NCBI GenBank assembly: GCA_015501595.1 | Contig: JADNRX010000006.1 | Coordinates: forward strand, 407,189-471,188 | Source of the DNA: Hymenopellis radicata | Lineage: Eukaryota; Basidiomycota; Agaricomycetes; Agaricales; Physalacriaceae | Length of the DNA: 64,000 bases | Reading direction: 5' to 3' | Shown here: positions 56,591 to 64,000 of the stretch, in pieces | Numbering within the stretch: the first letter of the stretch is position 1 | How the letters are laid out: each line of letters begins with the position of its first letter | The notes under the pieces: model-generated | The model's database searches: none | The model's input: the letters and a program-made list of their open reading frames with translations, nothing else | What the model was told of the DNA's origin: nothing | Program-made: the position numbers and the translations under genes

Positions 56591-58438
56591 ATGGCATCAT
56601 CCAATCCTCACCGAAAACAAGTCGAAGACGACCTCAAATCGGAGATTGCCCAAGTTATGAAAGATAACCCAGGCTTGAACGCAGAAGCAGCTCTCACCCA
56701 AGCCGCTCAAAAATTGCTCAAGAACAACCCGTTTGTTCCCCCGAGTGGATGCCCCGTCAATACTCTTCCCAACGAGCTCCTTGCCTACATCTTCTTTCTC
56801 GGAATGAAGATGCAGGAAGAAACGGAGGAGATGGGCGATGATGACGATGAAGACGAGCTATTCGATGACTTTGATATCGAAGACGTTGACGATGACGATG
56901 ACGACGAGTCTTCCGGCGACACCATGGATGTCGACGAGACACCCGAAAACGACAAAGAGAAACCCACACCTGATGAGAAAGAGCAAGACTCTGACTCTGA
57001 CTCGGATGACGGTAGCCTGTTCGAGCCAGAACCGCCGTTCCAAGTCCTGGTTTCCCATGTCTGCACTCGGTGGCGCCAAGTCTCGGTCAATGAACCCTCC
57101 CTCTGGACTGTCCTTAAATTCAACGTCGGCTACTCACCAGACGCCATCAAAAGCTTCATCGAGCGATCCAAGGGCCTCCCGCTCGACATTGTCATTGACG
57201 CGTCTGCCTCAGACGAGCACTACCACGAACACGAAGATGGTGATGACGAAGCGGTATACGAGGTGACCGCGGCAGGTGCAACGCTCACGGTTGTCTCTAC
57301 TTCTCCTTCTTCCTCCACATCCGGAGACTGTCCTTCTTGTGACCACGAGGAGCCCCACCTCTCCAAAGATGACATTGCCGTCATCTTCGACATTATCATC
57401 CCTCTAGCCCAGCGCTGGCGACTCTTTGATATGCAGACCTCAGAGTACGAGCACATGTTCCACGCGTTGAATCGCCTCAAAGAGGTCCCGTCGGCACCTC
57501 TACTGGAAACGCTGCAGCTCTATCAATATGACGACCAGTCTGAAGAGCTGGAGGCTGGCACATTCACTCCCGCTGAATTCCGCGAACCTGTGCTCCTGTT
57601 CAACGGGGACGCGCCAAAGTTATCCGCCCTAGGTCTATGGGGTGTGCACATCGACTGGGACGCGTCGCTATCCTTCTTGGCGGGTCTACACGACATTGAA
57701 CTGGCATATCACTTCAACGACGTTCGGCCGTCGTTCGCCACATTTGCCGCGATGCTGCAGGCGAGCCCCGAACTCAAAACGCTCTCGTTGTGTGGCTCCG
57801 GACCTGCTGGTCCCACCAAAGAATGGGGTTCCGACCCAATCTCCGTGCCATCGCTGACAGACCTCGTCCTAGCCCAACACGACGTCGAATACATCGTGAC
57901 CCTCTTCCCCCTCCTCCACCTCCCAAACGTCCGCCACCTCGCACTGGACTTCGACGGCCACGACTGCACCAAATTCGTCGAGACCCTCGCCGCGCCGCAC
58001 AACAAGGAAAAGCGGAGCCTCCTCGAGGGGCTGGAGCACCTCAAAATCGGCGGCCTGCCGTCCAACATGGCGTCCCAAAAGACCATGCTGAAGCAGCTCG
58101 CGAATCTCAAGTCGCTGAACCTGCACTGCTTTGGGCAGGATGAGCTCAACATCTTTGAAGCGCTCGTCGCGTCGACGAAGACGGCGGAGGTGCTGCTGCC
58201 CAACTTGGAGGCGCTTACGACGAGGAGTCTGGATTCTCAGCAGGTACGCGGATACTTGGAGGCGCGGAAAAAGGCTGGCAAGCCGATATCGAGGTTGGCG
58301 ATGAGTTGTCAGGATGAGGTTGAGGACAAGGATGCGCGGTGGTTTGAGTCGAATTTGGAGGATTTCCAGCGTTTCGAGCCTTCTGACTCGGAGGAAGAAC
58401 TAGTAGAGCTTGATGACGATGAAGATGATGATTTATAA
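56591..58438 (+). CDS. F-box-like/LRR protein with a large acidic insert
   Basis: Single-exon gene of 615 residues. The start MASSNPHRKQVEDDLKSEIA at 56591 follows an AG that could be a 5'-UTR splice acceptor. The F-box begins CPVNTLPNELLAYIFFLGMK, but its second half, VSHVCTRWRQVSVNEPSLWT, lies about 90 residues later. The gap is filled by Asp/Glu/Ser repeats (56826-57030). A leucine-rich solenoid follows, and the C-terminus is again acidic (ELDDDEDDDL). The interrupted F-box is known in form from other Agaricomycete F-box proteins, but the insert is long. Likely an SCF adaptor; target unknown. It diverges from ERD2, with about 300 bp between the starts. Confidence 0.82.
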   Translation: MASSNPHRKQVEDDLKSEIAQVMKDNPGLNAEAALTQAAQKLLKNNPFVPPSGCPVNTLPNELLAYIFFLGMKMQEETEEMGDDDDEDELFDDFDIEDVDDDDDDESSGDTMDVDETPENDKEKPTPDEKEQDSDSDSDDGSLFEPEPPFQVLVSHVCTRWRQVSVNEPSLWTVLKFNVGYSPDAIKSFIERSKGLPLDIVIDASASDEHYHEHEDGDDEAVYEVTAAGATLTVVSTSPSSSTSGDCPSCDHEEPHLSKDDIAVIFDIIIPLAQRWRLFDMQTSEYEHMFHALNRLKEVPSAPLLETLQLYQYDDQSEELEAGTFTPAEFREPVLLFNGDAPKLSALGLWGVHIDWDASLSFLAGLHDIELAYHFNDVRPSFATFAAMLQASPELKTLSLCGSGPAGPTKEWGSDPISVPSLTDLVLAQHDVEYIVTLFPLLHLPNVRHLALDFDGHDCTKFVETLAAPHNKEKRSLLEGLEHLKIGGLPSNMASQKTMLKQLANLKSLNLHCFGQDELNIFEALVASTKTAEVLLPNLEALTTRSLDSQQVRGYLEARKKAGKPISRLAMSCQDEVEDKDARWFESNLEDFQRFEPSDSEEELVELDDDEDDDL

Positions 58439-58703
58439 AAGACTTACAGGTTTCGTTATCCAAGTACCACAGTTATGTACACTCTACTATTCAAAAGTGC
58501 GCCTCGCACGTCGAACACTCAGTGATCCCTCAACTAGAGCATGAGATAGTCAAATTGTGCTATAATTTACAGAGCTACTAGTACTGAAACCAAACACTAC
58601 AGATAAATCAAGAAATAACAGAAACGTAGATCATACAAATAGATAATAGCCTGCCTCCCGCCGGATAGTTGTTGATTAGATGTGAGTATCCTGGCTCTAA
58701 CGC

Positions 58704-60140
58704 TCATTTAGCGTGCGGATATACATCGTAGCCAATCTCCCTGTCAACTGTGATTTTGACGCCCATGTTCCCTTCTCCTTCCGGGCTGGCAATCTCGGGC
58801 TGACTGCCATCAATGGGCAGAACTCCCTTGTCGTCCTTGACGCTGTTCTGGGACCACTCGCCCTCACGCTTAGAGCGAATGTCGTCCAAAGTGTACGTGT
58901 GAGGCGCGCGCGACACGGTAGCCGGACCACCAGAACGAGTGGAAAGGACATGCGTGGTACGCGACGAGGAAGTATGAGCGGAGCCAGTGCTGAACGTGCC
59001 ACCTTGTGCGAGCGATCCGCGGACGGAGAGGATGATGCGGAGAGTCATGGATGTCGTGAGAACAGCTGCCATGCTGTAAGAACCGGTCAGACACAGTTTC
59101 CGTAAGATTGGCCATTCAAACGACGCACCTGGTGACTATGGTCTTGACGGGATCAGTTTCATCCGTGGGCTTCATGATGAACAAGAAGAGCATGTTGGTC
59201 ATGTTGACTAACCACACAGCCTGAAGGAGGTGATCAATTTGGTGAGCTAATGGATAGATGGCACACGTACACCATACAGATTCAAGCCATCACGAAGCAT
59301 CAAGCGCCACAACGTAAGAGGTTTCTGGTCCACGATTTGAAGGAACGCATCAAGGCCAGACCAAACTGTGAAGGAATTAGTTCAACGTAGGAGGGATTAT
59401 CAGATAGACGCACCGAGGCGGTGTACAGCAAGGTCGGGAAGACCCAGTAGATTCCAACCCAATCGTGCTTGATGCCTGCGATACATCCCTGGCCAGTTCC
59501 AGCGGGACATCTAAAATGGTGAGCGGATCGAAAATAACGACATGAAAAGATCCGCTTACAACGGTAAAATGCACAACACACTGCAGTTACCACGACCTGA
59601 GCGGCAAAGACGCTACCCAATCCGAATAGGACTGCCCTGCTTTTGTCGTAGATGGCGTGAATCCGAATAACATGAACAGCTGCAGGACTATGAGACCACT
59701 TGATCAGAAGCGTCCAAGGAGTACTTGCCAGAAGCTGCAGCGAGAAGGATAGCCGTGCAGATTGGTTCAAATAGGTAGAACTTTTGACAAGCCTAGGGAG
59801 GACGATTAGTGAGGGCAGATAAAGGACCTGGAAGGGTGCTCTCACGGATTGGGACCATTGCGTATCGAAGAAGGCGACGCCTGAGAGCTGATTAGACTAG
59901 GAAACGGTAGTGAATGCATCCTTGCGTACCGACGACGGTAAACTCGAGAGGCATGAAGATGCGCATGAAATGATATAGAATTTTGAGCAAAGGCCATCCT
60001 TGGGTTCTAAAAAGCTTCCAGGTGCGTGGAGAAAGAACGAGGGTATCCCATGCTGCAACAGTCAAGGTGCAGACGAAAAAGTACTTGTGAGCGCTGAGAT
60101 GGGGCGGCAGGTCTAGAGAGGCAGGGAGCTCCAACGACAT
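58704..60140 (-). CDS. DUF6533-type seven-helix membrane protein
   Basis: Basidiomycete-specific family of receptor-like membrane proteins without assigned role. The start MSLELPASLDLPPHLSAHKY at 60140 is followed by KYFFVCTLTVAAWDTLVLSP and the family motif W-x6-LKILYHFMRI. Several hydrophobic helices follow: CTAILLAASAVHVIRIHAIY (with the R.YAIY-type loop), VFAAQVVVTAVCCAFY, WVGIYWVFPTLLYTA and GAVWLVNMTNMLFLFIM. A Ser/Thr-rich cytosolic tail ends GREIGYDVYP-like before the stop at 58704. About 380 residues and eight exons. The pattern of N-out helices and a long tail suggests a sensor, but this is inference. Confidence 0.85.
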
Positions 60141-60350
60141 GATGGGGATGGGTGGTTACCAAGTGCTGAGGAGGGCTATTAAGGATTGTCGCCGGCCAAT
60201 GACACGGCGTCCCTTGAAGTACCATATTTGGCGTGATCTCCGCTTTGGATGTTTAGACCGGCCATGGCAGTGACTGCCAGAGCGTCAGACAGTCCGGCGA
60301 GTTCCACCAACGAGGGCTTTCAGAACACATCCAACAGTCTATATCTGTGA

Positions 60351-61011
60351 GATTATTACAGGCTGTGCGAGTTGGCGCTTAGTTTGACTGATCTTTACGA
60401 CTTTAGATTCACCTTCCTTGCGACCCTATTTTTACTCGTCCTCATCACGTCGTCTATCGTTCTTAGGTCGCTCATTATACGCGCCCGTTTCCGCGTCCAG
60501 CAGGAGGTGTCCATTGCCCAAGGTGTTCCACCAGAACAAGAATCGCGTAGTACGCATAGGAGGAAGCACCGGCTTGGGAAAAAACCAAAGCTCTATGATA
60601 CCTGGATCTTCCCTGGCGAACGTGATGAAAGTGTTCATCAATGGCATGGAATGATGGTGAATGCGCTGCAGTGATACTTTGCATCACCCCTCTGATACAA
60701 TCCGTTCTCATAGCCGCTCGGAGCGCAAGTAATCAAAGATCCCATTCGAAAGGCCCGTATAGCCCGCGAGCGCCTAATGGCTGCCAGGCTGCAGCAGTAC
60801 GCTGGCTGCCAGTTGGAAAGAGGTCCATTCAACCACCAGCATTTGACAGGTCACTGCTGAAGACACCGGCCGATACGCGGAAGATCGTTCAGGTTTCGGT
60901 TCTTATCGCCTTACCACGTCCCGCCAATCCACCCTGTGTCAGGAAATGGAGGAAGTCGCCCTTGGCACTATTCGTGTCCCGGTGGAACTCGAAGACGAGA
61001 AGGAACATTAG
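60351..61011 (+). CDS. Small single-pass membrane protein, 5' end unresolved
   Basis: Not recognised. The coding sequence is clear from about 60366. An N-terminal helix TFLATLFLLVLITSSIVLRS is followed by a cytosolic part, LGKKPKLYDTWIFPGERDES. An intron at about 60656-60711 leads to KDPIRKARIARERLMAARLQ, and a last intron (about 60892-60941) to EMEEVALGTIRVPVELEDEK and the stop at 61009-61011. The frame needs one more base in the AA at 60831-60832. A start codon is not visible in frame after the TGA at 60348-60350; an upstream ATG at 60264 is in frame but separated by that stop, so a 5' exon is missing from my model. About 180 residues. Confidence 0.55.
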
Positions 61012-61301
61012 TGCAATTTTTGTGTATTATCTTGGTATCACAATGGCTGGGCCATTACTTATTTCTTGATGTATCCTTAGTGGTAGACTATTCACTCATT
61101 AATACACACGAACACTGGCTGTTGACGCGAATTTGAGAGAGACAATGACTGCGAAATTGAACGGTGTCCGAATCTCGATCACATGCTCACACAGTGTGCC
61201 AAACTCGAACAAACAGACCTTTCCAGGCGCGAGAGTCTGTGACAAAAGGCCTCCAGCGATACCACGACGGGGACATAAAGCGGTCGACACTGGTGCTCGG
61301 C

Positions 61302-63455
61302 ATGTCCACCGTCAACGCGGCACCCTTCCTCAACGTTCCCTCCATGTTCTCCCGCCGTCGCCACCAGCGATCAGACGACTCCGACGACTTTGCTCACGAC
61401 GACCTCGAGCTTTCCTTTTCCTCCTCCGTTTCGCTCAACTCGCCGCCACAGAACCCCGCTGAGCTCACTCCAGACAGCGACTATGGCGTACCCATGGATA
61501 TCTCACCTCTACCACCTCCAAAAAGCTCAGGAAAGCCGATGACCCGACCACGGGCTTCGACCATGGCCGCTCGTATATTCAACGATGTCAGCAACAAAGA
61601 GCCTGTCAAGGGTGTCATATTCCAGCGAGGGCGGTCTGGTTCTACGTCTGTCAAGAAAATCCAACGGCCAGGTCTGCCAACGGAATGGCGGTTGGCACCG
61701 AGTCCTAGTGCTGGCCTGGTATATCTAACATTTCATTGCGCCTACGATACGCTCACCTTTTATTATAGATTGAGCCACCATCGCCTATGGACGACGCCAT
61801 GGACGTGGACACTTCATTCATTATTGACCACCTGCCAACATCTGTCTCTTCCCCCATCATTCCTCAATCCGCGGCATCCCCGAATCCATCCTTTTCCAAC
61901 TTATTTTATGACACGGCCTCTCCTGGACCTCTCCTCGCAAGTCCTGTGGATCGTCATTTTCCGAAGCGCCGTTCGACGTCACCAGAGCGCGTGCTTGTTT
62001 TCCAGAATCTGGCTCCCGAATCCTCGCCTAGTCAATCTCCAGGCCTTCTATCGTCACCATCCGACCGACACGCAAACCGTGGTCATTCCACCAAGCCTTG
62101 CTTTCTTGGTGACGACCCGTCTTATTTCCCGAGGCGGCCTCGCAGACCCACTCTCTCCGGTAACGTTCACGATTCAGATTCGAGCAGTGTTCGTTCTGCA
62201 TTTCCTGTCCTTGATCATGCCGAGAATATCAACTCGGAACGTATCACCTTGGAGCCGCCTCCACCGAGACGTGCCTTTTCTGCCACTTTAGCCGCACAGT
62301 TCTCGGAGGACTCTTCTTTTGAAGAAGCCGATGGGTCTTCTCCTGCTCAAGCTTATGCTCAACGCCAACACGCCCGCACTGTTAGGCGCCGTGATGGCAC
62401 TGAAAACTTCTTTCCTGCTACCGGAGCCACGGCCATGCTGTCGCAGGAGAGTCCATCACGGCGTATCGTGGGCACTGGTCTGCCTGGATTTGGAGACAAC
62501 GAGCGCGTTGGAAAGATTCTTCCTTGTCGGTCGGTGCCAGAAGATGGGTTAATGAGAATCACGCCTCAAACGGTAACCACATCTCTTTGTTTTTTGGCAA
62601 CCACCACTGAACTTTACTCAAGCTCAACGCCTTAATGGATGGTGCGTTTAACGACAGAATTCACGATTTTCATGTCATCGACTGCCGGTTCGACTACGAA
62701 TACAACGGTGGTCACATCCCTGGAGCCGTCAACATCAACACGCCCAACGACGTCGAGAACTTGCTGTTGGGCCCGAGCCTTACAAAACCGAAGCCCTCGG
62801 TCAGCGGCGATGCGTATCGCAAAACTGTACTGGTATTCCATTGCGAATTTAGCATGAAACGGGCTCCTACCTTGTATGCTGCTTCCTTCCACGCATGCGA
62901 TTCTAGCTCACACTACATCTCTAGCGCTAAGCATCTTCGTGCCAAAGACCGATCAATGAATCATAGTTCGTACCCCAAGATTCACTATCCCGAGGTGTAC
63001 ATCCTTGAGGGAGGGTATTGCGGCTACTTCAAAGTCTCGGCCTCGCGATGTGAGCCGCAGAAGTATGTAAGGATGGACGATCCCTCCCATGCTGCGTCTC
63101 GACGTGAAGACCTCGACCACTTCCGCAAGGCCAAGTTCGGCCGCCACAAGTCTTATGCATATGGCGATGCCAACGGAAGAATGGCGACCTCTATGCAGTC
63201 TTCTAAAAGGAACACGATGCCCAGCAATGGTGGTTCTAACCACGTCTTTGCTGCGGGTAGCGCTGCTCGCGCTCGTCGTGGAGGTACCAGCAGCTCCCTC
63301 AAGACCCTCGCTGAGGATAGCGCAGTAACCGCTGACGATGATGAGACTGATACGGACATTGGTGACAGTCCGTGTCCTCGCCACCTCAGACCAAGAAAGG
63401 GCGTGCCCCACTTTCCCGCGCCGAGACCTATGGTCCTTCGAGGATGCCTTATTAA
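61302..63455 (+). CDS. CDC25: M-phase inducer phosphatase Cdc25
   Basis: Dual-specificity phosphatase that removes inhibitory phosphates from Cdk1 to start mitosis. The start MSTVNAAPFLNVPSMFSRR at 61302 opens a regulatory half rich in Ser-Pro sites, as expected for cell-cycle kinase control. Two introns (about 61720-61773 and 62574-62620) lead to the rhodanese-type domain: HVIDCRFDYEYNGGHIPGAV, NINTPNDVENLLLG, and the catalytic loop HCEFSMKRAP (about 62839-62862), with its Cys and Arg intact. PEVYILEGGYCGYF follows. The C-terminus SPPQTKKGRAPLSRAETYGP ends at 63453-63455 if one more base is supplied in the CC at 63376-63377. Without it an unlike tail runs to 63645. About 680 residues. Confidence 0.94.
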
Positions 63456-64000
63456 CCGATTCTCTTGCGCTCTATGTTTCCCTCGCCTCACCTCTCGCCT
63501 CTATGACACGTTTCCAACGTCGCATCGCAGGACCCACGATGTTTCTCACATTTCTTTTACAGTTTCCTCCCGTCTCCTCCATCATCATCCCCCCCAGGAC
63601 ACCCCATCCGCCTCAATCGCTCGACGCGGGCAGTGTACCATCTGATCAATATATTACGGACGACCCCTCTATAAGACTCATCAAAGTAACCCCCACATCC
63701 CTACCCCCGTATTGATCTCAGTTATTCCCTTTCCCCTTTCTCTGTCATCTATTTTCTGAACATAACACAAGAAATGTATTTATTAGCTTCTTTTACCCCA
63801 TGTTCCGCAAGCTGAGCATTATATATGATTTAGTGTACTCGTACAGTATCATTTGTTTTTTTTTTGATACCGCGCGCAAATTTCCCTCGCAGATGCTTTA
63901 CTTAGATCTTTTACATAGCAGCGCTACGCACATCGGTTACATCTAGGATTACAATCTTTCCTTGGACTATGAAGATTTTTGGTGATTTATGTGGCATGCA
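63456..64000. other. 3' flank of CDC25, no gene
   Basis: A/T-rich non-coding sequence with several possible polyadenylation-type stretches (near 63765 and 63830) and a 10-base T run at about 63856. No start of another gene is visible before the window ends. Confidence 0.45.

Noticed and set aside
61164..62291. 375-codon frame spanning two parts of CDC25
   Set aside because: The second half is a shadow frame reading through the intron at about 61720; the Cdc25 regulatory region lies in the other frame after splicing.
42734..63455. A functional cluster of mitotic genes (Mps1, polo-box, Cdc25)
   Set aside because: They are 5-10 kb apart, on both strands, with ribosomal, F-box, hemerythrin and ERD2 genes between; eukaryotic neighbours of this kind are usually coincidental.
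1..64000. CRISPR arrays, bacterial operons, prophage or plasmid features
   Set aside because: The window is spliced eukaryotic DNA; no regularly spaced repeats or bacterial gene organisation are present.

Overview
This is a window of nuclear genome from a filamentous basidiomycete, most likely an Agaricomycete. The evidence is dense genes cut by many short introns (about 45-60 nt, mostly GT..AG), Agaricomycete-type F-box/LRR genes, a DUF6533-type seven-helix protein, a Zn2Cys6 regulator, an RTA1-like protein, and an intron-containing tRNA-Leu. No species can be named from the sequence alone.

Layout. 1-2256 shows no gene. 2257-8815 holds two housekeeping genes on the minus strand: V-ATPase subunit B and tubulin cofactor D. 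9052-16272 holds an F-box gene, two poorly characterised nuclear-looking genes, an RTA1-like membrane protein and a Zn2Cys6 regulator. 16391-30147 holds splicing factor Prp1/PRPF6, BUD22, a zinc-finger protein, an MFS sugar transporter, an FAD monooxygenase and a NUDCD1-like protein. 30761-35501 is a diverged direct duplication of a GST gene plus a minus-strand gene; both genes of the second copy are broken. 35637-37982 is the ankyrin-DHHC acyltransferase Akr1. 38450-39510 contains a tRNA-like sequence and a TA-flanked inverted-repeat element that surrounds a tRNA-Leu(AAG). 39682-46869 holds a flavin monooxygenase, Mps1 kinase and ribosomal protein eS19. 47804-63455 holds two F-box proteins, a hemerythrin-domain protein, a Plk4-like polo-box protein without a kinase domain, a C2H2 factor, the KDEL receptor ERD2, a DUF6533 protein, a small membrane protein and Cdc25.

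Three cell-division proteins lie in the last third (Mps1, the polo-box protein, Cdc25). They are separated by unrelated genes, so this is probably chance. The most unusual gene is the polo-box protein at 50661-52663. It resembles the C-terminal half of Plk4/SAK, the centriole kinase, in a lineage thought to lack centrioles, and no kinase exons fit upstream.

A technical point affects how the annotation should be read. At least a dozen otherwise conserved genes, including core genes (PRP6, ERD2, CDC25), change reading frame where one extra base in a mononucleotide run would restore the frame. All but one are deficits of one base. This looks like run-length error in the assembly rather than gene decay, so several coding spans below cross a frame break. 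Exon boundaries were judged by eye; CDS spans run from start to stop and include introns.
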